A stretch of DNA of 64,000 nucleotides from Butyriboletus loyo (taxonomy: Eukaryota; Basidiomycota; Agaricomycetes; Boletales; Boletaceae), in NCBI GenBank assembly GCA_038093515.1, contig JBBPSI010000037.1:102174-166173 (forward strand). Direction: 5' to 3'. Made by a program: the position numbers and the translations under genes. Each line of letters opens with the position of its first letter. Within the stretch, counting starts at the first letter, position 1. The notes beneath the pieces are model-generated. The model worked only from the letters and a program-made list of their open reading frames with translations, was not told where the DNA came from and searched no databases. Of this stretch, positions 47,696 through 59,870 are shown in pieces.

Positions 47696-49751
47696 TTATA
47701 ACCTAGCAGCTTGGAGCACGTATTGCGACGAGTTCTTCGACTTGACTTTGTCCAGGTCCGCAACCGAGATAGGCTTACATTCACACCCATGATCGTATCC
47801 CAGCCTATGTCGAATGGAAAGTGGTCAGTCGAGGTAGTCACAGGACCAAACAGACGCTGCACACCTCGTTCGTCCGTCGACGCCACCAGGTTTGAAAAAT
47901 TCGGGACGACGCAAAAGACTGACAACCACCGCGCCACCGAGACCGATGTTGTGCACCAGACCATATTTGCCACGTTTGTCCGCGGTGCTAAAGAGCCCCG
48001 GCGCTTGCATTGGACCAGCCCCTGTACACGTGATTAGTGTATCGAGAGACGAACCCGACAATACGTCAACTCACAATCACGAAGCTGCACTGTTGATCAC
48101 GACTGGGTTATGGTACGCTATATGGAGAATAGAAAACACACTTGTGATATAGAAATGCATGCCCAAACCCGTGGCACCGAGCGGGTGCCCTTTGGCTTCA
48201 AGCCCACCGCTAGGATTTACGACGTATTTCCCGCCGTACTGTGTGCGGAGGAACGTATCAAAAAATGACCGGTAGAAGAGAACCGTGAACTCACCGTGTT
48301 GTCGCCTTCCTCTACCAGCTTATGAGCTGCGTCAGCGGCGCAAAGTCCAAGCGCGGGGTACGTGATGAGCTGGGAAGCGAGGTAGTCAAACACGGAGTCA
48401 AACAGCACAGAATAAACCCTACATGCCTCATTGGCAGCGAAACAGTCGTGGAGTTCCACCACGCCGACCTCGTCTCGCCCTTTCCCAGGTGCGAAACCAG
48501 CCTGCGCAAAGACTTTATCGGCACACCGTCTTGTCATACCGTACCCGACTACTTCCACTGCACTCCTGGATTCCAAGGCAGCCGGGTGATCTGTCTCGAG
48601 TGCTTGTGCAACAATTTCGATGGCCTGGTTCTCGAGCTTATGAGCATGTACGAAATCCTCTGACGCAACGATGCAACAGGCTGCGCCGTCCTAGGGCCAC
48701 AATACGCTTAGCGGTAGTTAGGGAGCGCGGTAGTGAAATTTACCGATGTTGGACTGCACATGAACTTGGTCAATTGATTGTTGATCTTTGGCGAATTCAA
48801 AACCTGTTCTTGGGTCCATCCATTCCGAAACTGTGAGTATGGATTGTTGACTGAATGTTTGTGGTTCTTCGCGGCTGGTATATCATCGCTCCTCAGCAAC
48901 TGGAATATAGTACCAAGCACCGGCAGTACAACGCCAAACACAAACGGAATTCACCTATCTTGGCAAAATGAGTGATGTCAGCGCCATATTTCTCGCAGTA
49001 TTCCTGTCCCGCGTTGGCAAACATCCTCGGAGCGCCTGGTCCAAAGTTCTTTCCCGTTTTCAGGTCAGACTCCAATTCTTTGGATTTGGCATCAAATAGT
49101 ATAGTTGGGGGTGCACGATCGGGAAAGTTGGTTCCTAAACTTCCTGGAGCCATACGCTCGAACCCGAGAGCAAGTGCGCACTCCACAAGAGAGGACTTGA
49201 CAGCATTGTTGGAGTTGAAGAGCGCGGTGCTTCCGGTAGAACAGTTATTGTTGACATTCGTGATCGGGATCCCGGTCATGCCGAGGTTGTAGAGGGCACG
49301 CTAAATGAACGGAAACTCGTCACAATTACAGACAGGGCTGAGCAGGAAGGACGGCTAGACCTGTCCACTCGTCGAGTCACCATAACAGTATCCAACATAG
49401 GCAATTTCGATCGCATCATACGTGATACCTCCAACATGGGGTTACGTGTTGTCCCATTCGAACTCTCAGAAAGTGGTACGGGCCTTACCTGCGTCGAGCA
49501 ATGCCTTCGTCGCGGCTTCTAGGCCCATCTGACGGATGAGATATTTCAGATATATGGAAGTAGACGAGGTTGTGTTCTCTGAGACTCACGTCTTCCGTCG
49601 TTCTCAGACCTCTGGGCTTTGGCGTTCATGATACATGACAGTGAGCAAATTGAGCATGCACTCTCGAAGACAGGCAACTTGCAGCTACCTTGATGAAGGC
49701 GGTGCATCCGCATCCAATTATGAAAGTTCTTCTGAACTTGTTATTTACCAT
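47696..49751 (-). CDS. SCP2-type thiolase (peroxisomal 3-ketoacyl-CoA thiolase-like)
   Basis: From 49751: [63 protein letters not shown], then the nucleophile loop [20 protein letters not shown] with its active-site Cys. Next come [47 protein letters not shown] (HDCF motif) and [20 protein letters not shown] followed by GATGLGMHF with the catalytic His. The end is [44 protein letters not shown], a last intron, then [18 protein letters not shown]. The final Ala-Arg-Leu fits a type 1 peroxisomal targeting signal. The stop at 47696 depends on that last splice; without it the frame stops at 47825. SCP2 thiolases cleave branched or straight 3-ketoacyl-CoA in beta-oxidation. It is convergent with the monooxygenase. 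Confidence 0.93.
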
Positions 49752-50375
49752 CTTTTGAATGAGTAACGAAACTGTGGAAGAGCGACAGATAACGGTGCCA
49801 GTGGCTGAGGGGAGTGGGGAATGGTAGTAACTGGGCCGGTCTCCTACTAATAGGCACCCACTTGTTTTTTTTTTGGACAAACAATGTTATTATGTAGCGA
49901 CTGCCTAGACTAGTCCTACATAATATGCTAAGACAGCTATTATAATAGTCGGTCCGAGGGAAAATGCACTTACGCACGTCCTACGTGTGGGTAGGGGTGT
50001 GGGGCTTTGTGAGCTGTCAGGTGACCTCTGTAGCGGCGGAGGGCCCAGGCAGCGTTATACCCACAAAAACCTTGGGGTTCGTGACCCAGTCGGGAAGAAG
50101 GTGTGGTTGGTCGGCCAGGAGGGGCATCCATGTGTAGTGTATTTGTCATTTGATGTCGGGCCCGTGAGGGATAATCTCGCATTGATGCGGTTTAGCCAAC
50201 CGATTGTTGCAGTAGGGATGATGGTGCGCGGCCACCAATGACTCGTTGGCAGCGGAGGGACCAGATAAGGTACTAAGGAGGATTCCAAGATAAGGATGCG
50301 GAGTAGGCGAGCTTTTGCAAGGTCGGTGGGGGTTGGTGTTATTGTGTTGGGCGTCTGATCCACAACCTAGTATGA
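49752..50375. other. Intergenic region between thiolase copies
   Basis: No gene was recognised. The 5' part is the promoter side of the intact thiolase. The rest lies next to the inverted thiolase fragment. Confidence 0.5.
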
Positions 50376-50711
50376 GACCTAGGAGTGGGGCTTCTAGGCC
50401 TTGCCCCCACTTGTTTGATATTCCGGACAAGCGTGGAAAGTATGGTGTCGTTTCAACTTGCTCGGTCTCGGTGGCCGCGAGTGGGTTGTCAGCCTGTTGC
50501 GTCGCCCAGAGTTCTTTTAAGTTGGCGGCGAGGGTGGTCGATCGAGATGTGCTTTCCTAGGGCCCCTGCTTATGAACTATCGTATGTGCTGCTCGGGTAT
50601 AATCATGGTTTGGAATGCAAGCCGATCGTGACGAAGTGGAGCATAGCAGACAAGGTCCAGTCGACAAAGTCGTCGAAATATGTCATTGAAAACGGCATGG
50701 CAAAGTTGTGA
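50376..50711 (+). pseudogene. Inverted 3' fragment of the second thiolase copy
   Basis: On the plus strand, opposite to the rest of the copy, are PHLFDIPDKRGKYGVV, then in another frame [19 protein letters not shown] followed directly by a TAA. The last exon then follows: LGYNHGLECKPIVTKW...DKVQSTKSSKYVIENGMAKL with a TGA at 50709-50711. These match the last two exons of the intact thiolase ([43 protein letters not shown]). The Ala-Lys-Leu peroxisomal ending is preserved. Frameshifts and the internal stop show decay. Confidence 0.85.
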
Positions 50712-50984
50712 AGAAAGGAATGGTAAAATGATACACCTCGTAGACTACATTTCCTGCTGCTACTATCATGGTGGGACGATTTCGGACTTGTATTGGCACA
50801 GGGTGATGTTTATGCAGAAATCGGTATATGACCGCTGTCGGAAATGAATAACAGCGGATTTCCCAGCCCCTGCGCAGTCCGGTAAGCACGATGATTACGA
50901 TAAATGAATAGGAGAGACCGCAGCGTCCACGTAATTGCACTGGAATTATGATCAGACAGACTGAGCAAGGAATGCCTAAGACGT

Positions 50985-52000
50985 ACTCGTAATGAAAAAT
51001 GCATCCCCAATCCGGTTGCGCCAATAGGATGGCCTCTTGCCTCAAGGCCGCCACTGGGTTTGATAACGTATTTTCCGCCCTACTGAGCAAGTTAGAATCG
51101 ATATTGAAAAGAACATTGAGCTTACGGTATTGTCGCCATTTTGTGAGCTGCTTCTGGGGGGCAAAGACCCAAGGCAGGATACGTGTCAGATCGTGGCAAG
51201 AGACAATCACGTCCGCCTCGTTTGAAGCAAAGCAGTCGTGCAGCTCGATCACGCCAACCTGAACCGGCCAGAGAGGGTCTATATCAATGTTTGCGAGTAC
51301 AGTGAAGTTTAAAGGATCGGTCGCCTTACAGATGAGTAGACAAGCTTAGATTGTTGACAGCATGTTCAAATGTGATTCTTGGTAGTTGTCATGTGAAGGT
51401 AATGATGCTTTTCAGCAAGCGTCACATGATGAGCCACCATACATGGAATCCAGAGCGCACCGATTTTTGCAAAGTGCCCGATGTTCCCGCCGTACCTGGC
51501 GCAATACGAGGTGTGAAAGGGGGCTGTGCTCCCAGTGGAGCAGTTGTTGTTGGCGTTCGTTATCGGGATGCCAGTCATGCCGAGGCCATAAATGGCGTTT
51601 CGTTGGGCTACCACGTGTTGAAAGATAGGCGACAGCAAAACCTACTTTGCCACTCATCGATTCACCATGGCAATATCCGGCAAAGGCGGCCTCGATATTG
51701 TCGTATGTCATACCTGGAAAGCCGTGCTTCATCATCTCTACAATAGATAACTTTGATGCCCCTTACCGGCATCAAGCAGCGCCTTTGTCGTAGCTTCCAA
51801 ACTCATCTAAGGGGTAGATACATGTCCAATCTGGGGCGGGAAGAAGAAATGGGTGACTCGCCTCTTCAGTCGTTCTCTCGCCCCTGCGCTCGGAGTGCAT
51901 AATAATGAATTTCTTCGTCTATCGCAAACAGACAAGTACCTTAATGAATGCCGTTGTCCCGCAGCCAATGATAAATGTTCGCCTGATTTGGGGGAGGCCA
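50985..52000 (-). pseudogene. Second thiolase copy, internally deleted
   Basis: From about 52000 downward are [54 protein letters not shown] and [20 protein letters not shown] followed by STAPF. This jumps straight to YCARYGGNIGHFAKIGALWI, omitting about 70 residues present in the intact copy. A second gap removes the segment before GVIELHDCFASNEA. The catalytic His region KPSGGLEARGHPIGATGLGM is still readable. The donor after RTTEE has become GCGAGT. The missing blocks, with the 3' exons inverted next door, make this a non-functional relic. Confidence 0.85.
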
Positions 52001-52150
52001 CGGTCGAGATAAACTGAGATACAACTTATCCGAGTTACCGTGTACACTGTATACTGCCATTTGGCTTCCTTCGGCTAACTGTTGTTTGATTTCATAAGTC
52101 CTGTTATGGTAGCCCGAACCAGTCATCCCAGATCAGTGATATGCAACTAG

Positions 52151-53598
52151 TCAATGTGCACCGTGATCTTCTGCTCCGGCAAACAAATATACAATCAACC
52201 TCCGCACAACCTGATGTGACAGTTATTCCCGTCCTTCTCGGGGCGTAGCTTCAACTTACCTCTACGTTCACACTATTCCCGATCAAACGGTACTTGGACT
52301 TTGTCGACACGCCTGGTGGCCATACCCAAGACAGATTTGTATCAGTAAACTGGAAGATTCGGAGGAGTTCTGCGGGTGTGAAATATCGGAGGCAAAGAGG
52401 ATCTAGTATTCGCACGGCGTTTTCGTCGCCACTTGCACGGCCATCGAGAAACGAGTCGAAAACTTGTGTGGTCTAGACACAAATAGGCGAGACTAATCAG
52501 GTCAGATCAACAGGACGCACATCCAGGTTTTCATTCATCTGGAGAATCGAACCAGCACCTTCCATAAGCTGAGTGTACCCTGATATCTTTGTGAATGGCG
52601 AGTTTGGAAGAATTCATGGGAGTTCGATTACCTCTAGTGAAACAGCAAGTTCTGGTGCCAGACGGTAGTACAACATCAAACAGGCGGCCCCACTTGTTCA
52701 GCACACGGTCTGGGATCCTAAACTGGGCAAACCTTTCCTTATCCATCATCAAGTCTATATACCGCCTCAGATCTGGCGAGGCTGTGTGCGACGTTTGCCG
52801 GGACTCGATGTGAGGATCATGATGTGGTGGGATATCATCAAGTAGATGATCTGACTTGGTCGAACCGAGACCGACGAATCTAAGTGGATAGAGTTTTGCA
52901 AGCAGGTAGTAGCGCAACCGCGAATTTGGAATCCCGAACTGCAGCGGGTTCAGAGCGAACTCCGCCGTGGTATATCCGAGTCTTTGTAGGGTTGACACGA
53001 GATGATGTCGCGCCGTGGAGTCCTTATGTATGACTCAGAAAGTACTAGCCAGGCGTTCGCCTCGTTCACGCACTTGGAATCCTGCCACGTTCTCCACGAG
53101 CAAGTAACGTGGATGCATGTCGTGAGCCGATAGTTCCGGCAAGACATCGTCTATGAGGTGCAAGAAAGACTGTGCACGTGGATCGGCTGCCCCCTTGGCC
53201 AATGGGTTGAGTACGGTGTATGGCTGGCATGACGGTGATAGAAGCCACAGATCTGCATTCAGTCGAGAAAGGTCTGCAGCAGTGAGCGTTGTGATATCTG
53301 TCTGTTTGGCATCAGGCCAGCCATACCCTGGCGTCGGCGCGCCGGATGGGGTAGACTGACCTTGTGGACGACATTCGTACCGAGGTTTGCAGCGTACACT
53401 TGGCATGCGGTCTGGTCCCAGTCGTAAGCGGCGACAACAGTTGCGCCTGGAACGCCGCTGCGACGGAGCGCGAGACGTAAACCTCCTGAGAAGGCGGATG
53501 AACCCAAGGAAGAAGACTCGGCTTCTGTACACACCTATTCCGCTGTAAAATTCGATGGCGCGTATCGCTCTTTCGGCCTTCTCGCGGCATAGCAACAT
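52151..53598 (-). CDS. Dnmt2/TRDMT1-type cytosine-5 methyltransferase
   Basis: From 53598: MLLCREKAERAIRAIEFYSG, then IGGLRLALRRSGV (motif I, SAM binding), VVAAYDWDQTACQVYAANLG, and motif IV in WLLSPSCQPYTVLN. Next are QSFLHLIDDVLPEL and motif VI YLLVENVAGFQ, then ALNPLQFGIPNSRLRYYLLA (motif VIII). The Dnmt2-specific CFT block is TRTCCFTRGYTQLMEGAGSI. After it come LRYFTPAELLRIFQF and motif X YRLIGNSVNVEVVRRLIVYL, ending at 52151. The short length without an N-terminal regulatory region and the CFT block identify the Dnmt2 family, which methylates C38 of tRNA-Asp. Motif IV reads S-P-S-C-Q-P where most members have S-P-P-C-Q-P. The catalytic Cys and the ENV Glu are kept. It is divergent from the PHD gene. 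Confidence 0.94.
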
Positions 53599-53854
53599 AT
53601 GATGACTCTGACCGAGGCAATCTCAGTGTCTAATGACTCGGCCAATCATCGATCGTTTTTACATTACGTCAGCTAATTGCAGTCTCGCCTCGTTCCCGTC
53701 CTCAGACGCTGTATCGGCCAACTTTTCTTCCCTTGCCTTCTTCTTCCATCGTCGACCCCGGGCCCGTACATCATCCAAACCAGTGCACTGAATACCGGAG
53801 TTTGGCACACCGTCGTCGTCAACCAGCCCGGCGCACCTGTTTAAGGATCCGCAT

Positions 53855-56800
53855 ATGGATCCGGACGCTCACATCTCAAACAACGAGCAGGGAACATCCC
53901 CGGTCCTGTCTTCCTCACAGGTGGTCACCCCGGAAAAGTCCAAATCCAGAGGTTTCCTCGCAGACCTTGCCGGATGGCCATCTTATTCAGACATGCGCAC
54001 ACGAGCCCCTGGAGGCGAGAATAGTAGCAGTATACATCAGCCTGGCAATCTCTCGAGGTGTGTTGATCCCTCTCTTCTTCTCTGCATGTGTCGATTTTAA
54101 TCTCGTCGAAATGGTATAGCGAGACCCCTTCCGGGATGTCTCATGCACACGGAGCGTTCCAAAAGTCAAGTCACCTCCCCACACCACAGAGGTATGGACC
54201 CCATTAGCCTGATACATCTCTCGAGCATCTTCCCTGTTTCCCAACGATTTGCACTCTATTTCGTATTGCTCTCTCTCTGGCACATGGTTGACATCAAGTC
54301 ATTTCAGCCCTGGAAATATGGCATCTTATCTCCTTACGAGAACCTCTACATCCATGCAGAAGTAAGTCACTAGCCGTGTTGGGAGTTCCCGGTTATTTAT
54401 AACTAGCAATGGTAGTCTACAGCCGGATCTAGAGTCAACCGTGCTACCGACAGAGTTCCGACCCCATGCGTATGTTTGCTGGAGTGACTGTACCATACCC
54501 ATCTTACATGAATGGCTCTAGGTCTTCCTTTTCACCACCGTTTCGACCACATCCGATTCCAACACCAGAACCCAGGTATGAAAGGTCTTATAGATCATAG
54601 CGTAGCTCTCACGTAGACATAGCCCGCTCGTAGCTCGGTCTCGCAGTAACGGACCACACGCGTTATCACAGATTGCACGTACTAATAGCCACGAAGAGTG
54701 AGCTAGTCCCTTGTTAATCAGCTTACACACAGCTTACGCGAGTTGTAGTGATGACTCCCCGACCCTGGCAAGTCAAAGGGATGGCTTGCGATCTCGGTAT
54801 GTGAACATATCAAACTTCGATGCTGAGTATGTTTATATCGCCTTCTAGAGCATCCACCCCGCCATGCACCCTTTCACGGCAAACGTCAACACGCCCCATA
54901 ACTCCTGTGTTCCAATCCCGCTCTACCACACCTATACAGCGGAGACCGACCGAACAATCCGTACCCTCGTCGTCCCGTCTCGATGATGTGCGTTCCGATG
55001 ACTCAACAACCGGTCCTTCATCACAAAGAGTAAAAGATGAGCCCGGGGGTGAGGCTGCCCGTATCCGTGCCCAATCGATCGAAAATCATCATCATCTTGC
55101 GTCCACTCAGGCAGTCGAATCGCGCCGGCCTGATTACTTTAAACGAACGAAGCGCTTGGCATCTTCAACCAGCACTGGTGCCGGTGGGGCATCGCCCACC
55201 TCCGATTTGGCAGGTAAAAACGGATCCTTGTTATGGTCATCAGCCAACGTGGGTGTCATCGACAGCCCTGTCAAGGGGAAACGGATTGCTCTATTCCAGG
55301 AGACTTCGGAAGAGAGTTTTGAGGAGAGCTTGATGGCTGGAGGATATGGGCGCTATGTGAGTTGTTCTTGTTCTTTTCCAGTCTCGCCTGGAATATAGCG
55401 ATGCCACCGGGCTGCACTGAATCTCACATCTGACACGGGTCCGTTTTCGATCGAATCTAGCGGTCTGATAAACCTTTGTGGAAACCCGACGAGGATGTCG
55501 AAGCGCCGAATCAACTTGGTGATGCAATGGAAGAAGAGGGACTTGGTTCTGGGTTGGTATTGACTGAAGAAGAAAAGCGGAAGAAGGCCAGGTTGGCTGC
55601 GTTTCTTGATCCGCCGCGGGGCTCGTCCTCCACTACCCAATTACTTCCCGTCGAAGTCGAAGGCTGTGGCAGGGTACTCATGAGGGTCGAACCCTCGGAG
55701 CCGCAAACACCGCCTAAGCCCACTCCAAAAGCGAAACGGTCACGCAAAAGAAAGAAGCTATTGGCGGATATGAAGCAGGAGGTGGACAAGCGGAGTGTTG
55801 CGGCTCCGGAAGATAGTACAATCGACGAGCCGAACTGGCCGGATACGGAGTTTCCATGGCGGTCCCGTTTGATGGCGCAGGATGGGCTTTCAAGTGCGGA
55901 ACGAGAAGAACGGCTACGATATATTGAAAGCTTCCTCGATAGGGACTCTGACTCTGACGACGTGGAAGAAAGGCGTCCATCATCGAGTCGATGTGGTCCT
56001 GATGAAGTATCTTCGCGAAGCCTTCGACCAGGCCGAGGCAAGATGTATCCACTTCTTTCCCATTACAAGGACCGCCGACGTGGCTCGACGAGGCTCTCTG
56101 TTATTCCTAGCGACCCGGCAGACGCCAAAACTGCGCTGCTTTGCAAGAAGTCCGTACGGGCCGTCCAGCTCCGTCTCTTACGCCGTCGGAACACCGATCG
56201 TACTACCGACAGCGATAATAGCGAAGCTGTGTGTGTCTGCCAGAGACAAGACGACGGTCGCGCACTTGTGCAGTGTGATGCCTGTCAGACATGGTATCAT
56301 CTGGAGTGTATTGGGATCCGGAGTGCGTCGGAGCTAGGCAGAGAGGAGGATCCTTGGTTCTGTGCCAACTGTGTCAAGGTGAAGACGCCCCCGCCAGTCG
56401 TTGTACCACTGTCAGAGCCGACGTTCGTACCGACCGATGACGAAGAGCATGATGTTAACAGCGGTCTGCCAGAAGGGTACACCCCACTATTTCTCAACGC
56501 GGGACTCAATCCGTCGCCTGCGACGCCTTGGACGAGATCAGTGAGAGCGCCAATGACGCCCCCGCGATCACAACACGCTCAGGCTGTACACACCTCATCG
56601 GAATCATCATGGGACGAACCTCCGTCTTCATCGTCCCGTGGGGACCCACGTACGCCACAATTCAATATAGCCTCGGCATTCGGAGATATGGTGCGGGTGT
56701 ATGGAATGACGCCGGGCCGCTCGCTGGAACCATCGTCGTTGGCTGATATCGGCGAGCCCCCATTTGATCCCACGTCAACGCCATCTAGGGGGATAAGGTT

Positions 56801-57131
56801 TGGATTACCTTTCACGACACCGAAGGATGGGAGGTTGGGAATGTCTTCATGGCAGGGAGTCAGGGGCAATGGACACGAATTGTTTCACACACCCAAGTGT
56901 CCTGGGGAAGATGGTGGTACGGCATCTTCAAGGTATGGTCAACCCTTACTTTACCACGGCAGGGACGGAGAAGTTTCAGAAGGACCCTCAGGGACGCAAG
57001 GATTATATCGGACAACCGGTCCTACTAACGTCACACCCATCGAGAGGGATGCGTTGAACGGACCGAAGCGGATGCAGGTGTTGGAGTCGCCACTGGGAGC
57101 AAAGAGGTCGAGACGGACGGTTGATTCTTGA
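53855..57131 (+). CDS. PHD-finger chromatin protein
   Basis: The gene starts MDPDAHISNNEQGTSPVLSS and runs through several short Ser/Pro-rich exons (54120-54840) into long exons at about 54849-55358 and from about 55461 to 57131. The N-terminal half is disordered (STPPCTLSRQTSTRPITPVF) with basic clusters (KAKRSRKRKKLL). The single domain is a C4HC3 PHD finger at about 56230-56375: CVCQRQDDGRALVQCDACQT, then WYHLECIGI and EEDPWFCANC. Conserved Trp and the WYHLEC block fit a PHD that may read histone H3 tails. The C-terminal part is Pro/Ser-rich and ends AKRSRRTVDS. Relatives may be fungal Cti6/Set3-like factors, but no second domain supports that. The small early exons are the least certain part. 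Confidence 0.85.
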
Positions 57132-58218
57132 CGTTGGTAATGTCGATGAGTCCACACGAGGCTGTTCTGGCGAGCTCGCCAACATCTCCATCGCCGTGAT
57201 TTTCGTTCAAGATTCGGAGTTTGCCTGATGCGGCCCGGCCATATATGGCCTACACATGACAGCAGGGGCCACGTTATCTACCCTCCGGTATAGTAACTAC
57301 TGAACTATTGAATGAGTACGCTGAGTTTGGCAGTACAGCGCTATACAGTATGTAACTCGTTAGTATACAAAACTGCGTACGCACTTTGTATCAAGCAGTG
57401 TTTCTTTACTGTTGTCAATGCGTCTTCGTAGTCACTGACACGTCACGTTTGGGACCTACATGTCACTGCGTGTTTGACGCTGGGGCAAAAAATTAAGGTT
57501 GAAAAGTTGAAGACAGCAAGTGACCTCGGCTGAACTGCGCAATTTGGGGATTGTCCAATTGTGTGTCAAGTTCGCACTTGCCGCAACGACGATCACGCGA
57601 GTCCACCAATGGTTGCCCCTGCAACCACCAGCTTCTCTCTCAGAAGCAGGGCCATACAGCTCGCGTGACCGATCACATCGAAAAATTTGCTGGAGACGAC
57701 AAGAGGTACCGCGAGTGGGTAAAACACAAGGGAGAATTCTCAGGCGTTGTTGAAACACCTACGTTCAGCGGGCAGGCTGAATTTCGAATGCGTGAGGGGC
57801 CCGTTCAGGGACGACGGTGTACGGATACTGACGGGTGACATAAAAGGAAGGTTTGTTGAGCGGCTCATTAATGTTTTGCTAATGCTCCGCGGAGTGTGTC
57901 CGGCGTTCCTGCTCAAGACGAGATTGAGACTGGGACGAGGTGGATCGCGAGGGGGGAGAAGCTGGGTGCGATGGGGTGCGGAGGGGCGGTACGTCGAACT
58001 TTGATAGGTCTCCTTCTCAATTATTTAGACGGAAGGCCGGGTGTGATGTTGTTACGTAACGTACGGCGTGTTGGCTGATAATTTTCCCATGCGGATGGGG
58101 AAGTGATGGGATATAACTTGATGGCCTTGTTGCGACGGAGACAGTCCCCAATTTGAAACGGCCCCGCTCAGTCTCTCCGGTCTTTTGCTCTTCACCAGTC
58201 ACCTCTCCTCCACTTCAC
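57132..58218. other. Intergenic stretch with one coding-like patch
   Basis: The patch at about 57660-57830 reads TDHIEKFAGDDKRYREWVKH, then KGEFSGVVETPTFSGQAEFR. It looks protein-like but has no start, no clear splice partners and no recognised family. It may be a gene relic. Confidence 0.4.
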
Positions 58219-59434
58219 ATGTCTTTGATTGCATCCACCCTCGCAGACGTCGCCACAAAAGCACAGGCATCCGTCGCGAGGTTTCACTCTTTTTCCTCCC
58301 ACTCCGACTGCTCGTCTGGCGCCTCATCATCGGCAGAGAGTGCGTCTCAACCTTGCCTTTTCGTGTGGAGCGTGCTCACCTTCTTTTACACAGTTTCATC
58401 ACGACCCACACGCACGCAGCGTGCACGACTATCCCCGTCCACGACCCCGCGTGCCAACGAGCACCTTGCTGTTCTCCTTCCCAAGAACCTGTGGAAGGTA
58501 AGCGCGCGCGTCCGACCCTAATGCACAGCATCTCACCTGCGTCAGCCCGACCCGTTAGCTTCTACGTGCGACAACTTTTACTGTCGCGTCAAGTTTACCG
58601 TTCTCGAACGCCGCCATGTTCGTGTCTTGCTTATGTTTCCTCTTGAGCGTCAAAACTCACTTCGCCGATCAGCACTGCAGAAAGTGTGGCGGTGTTTTTT
58701 GTCATCGTTGTACCTCCAGGCTCACCCACCTTCTGGACGTTTCGAATCTCGATTTTCTCCATCCTCCGCGCCACGTGCCTATTTCTGCTTTTGACAGTCC
58801 AATGTCACCTGTCAGCTTAGAAAAGGTCTGCGATGAATGTTGGGACCAGATTCATGGTTCCCCGCGCACCCCTGACACAAGACCATCAACCCCCATGTTG
58901 GTCACATCAGTCTCTTCTACAGCCTCCCCATCACCGACTTCCTCCATTTGTGCCTCTCCGATTGAGCAGTCGACCTTTTTGGCGAGGGACGTTCACATCA
59001 AGCGGAGTTCGTCCCAATTGAGTACAAGGCAACTTCCTTTTCCTTCGGTCATGGTTGCAGTCCCTTCAGATCTAGAGCTTTCCCAGCCTTCCTTTGGCGA
59101 GCTGGATGCCTATCCTTTACGTCGGTCGAGCATCATTTGCAAAGCCACCGGCGGAGGTCGTTGGGAGCCAAAGAACTCGCCTCCCAGAATTGGTTTCCGT
59201 ATACCTGGTCGCAAGGCGCCGTATGAGCTCGAAATGGAACGCGAGGATGCTGAAGAGCGTCGGCGGCGCATGAATCCGATCGTAAGAGACGGAGGTCGGT
59301 CACTCTTCCCTTTTCGAGCATGGTCATGTGGACTCATTCTATTTTTGCCCGTAGTGTTCCAGTACCGATTCCGGCAGGATCGGAACCCCCCGGAGAGTAT
59401 CTGTCGAAGCCCTTGTCGCTTGTCCACTTTTTGA
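58219..59434 (+). CDS. FYVE zinc-finger protein
   Basis: Exons 58219-58497, 58546-58617, 58673-59294 and 59355-59434 close into 350 residues. The FYVE domain is assembled over three exons: LWKPDPLASTCDNFYCRVKF, then TVLERRHHCRKCGGVFCHRC and TSRL, and later KVCDECWDQIHG. The R-R-H-H-C-R-K-C-G ligand for phosphatidylinositol 3-phosphate is complete, as are the paired zinc Cys. The rest is Ser/Thr/Pro-rich with a charged helix (YELEMEREDAEERRRRMNP). FYVE proteins bind PI3P on endosomes. The last exon could instead begin at 59363 and end near 59457 in another frame. I prefer the version ending LSTF because it uses the first acceptor. Confidence 0.88.
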
Positions 59435-59870
59435 ATCTGTTTCACTTGCCTTCTTAAACTTTATTGACTTTTTGTTGTACCCCTGCAGTGTTCATACCCT
59501 CTCTTCATACCCTTGCTTGCTTTGCTTCCAAGATAGTGCCATCATTGCATCATCCTTGTTCTATACCCACATGCCTTGCTCCTATGCCCCACTCTATGCT
59601 GCTTCTATGGACATTCTCTTTGTGTTGTGGTTATCGTATTGTGCTTCTAGAGTTTCGCTTACATATCTCATCGTATACCTACTTACATTAGATGTCTTGA
59701 TTGTAATGCCATCTCGTAACTATAAAGCTTGCCAAGTGCCACGTTTGCAATGTTTCTCGACTTCCAAAACATTTGCTTAAAGTCATGTTGTTCCAAGGTT
59801 GGGTGCAAGTCTGACGCTCGCGTATGGTTGCCGCTATTTAGTTCTTCGCTGGCGAGGTGATTTGCAAAGT
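59435..59870. other. 3' flank of the FYVE gene
   Basis: Sequence is T/C-rich with no further gene. It leads into the GC-rich repeat element. Confidence 0.5.

Noticed and set aside
57660..57830. Coding-like patch TDHIEKFAGDDKRYREWVKH
   Set aside because: It looks protein-like but has no start, no in-frame splice extension and no family, so it was not called as a gene.
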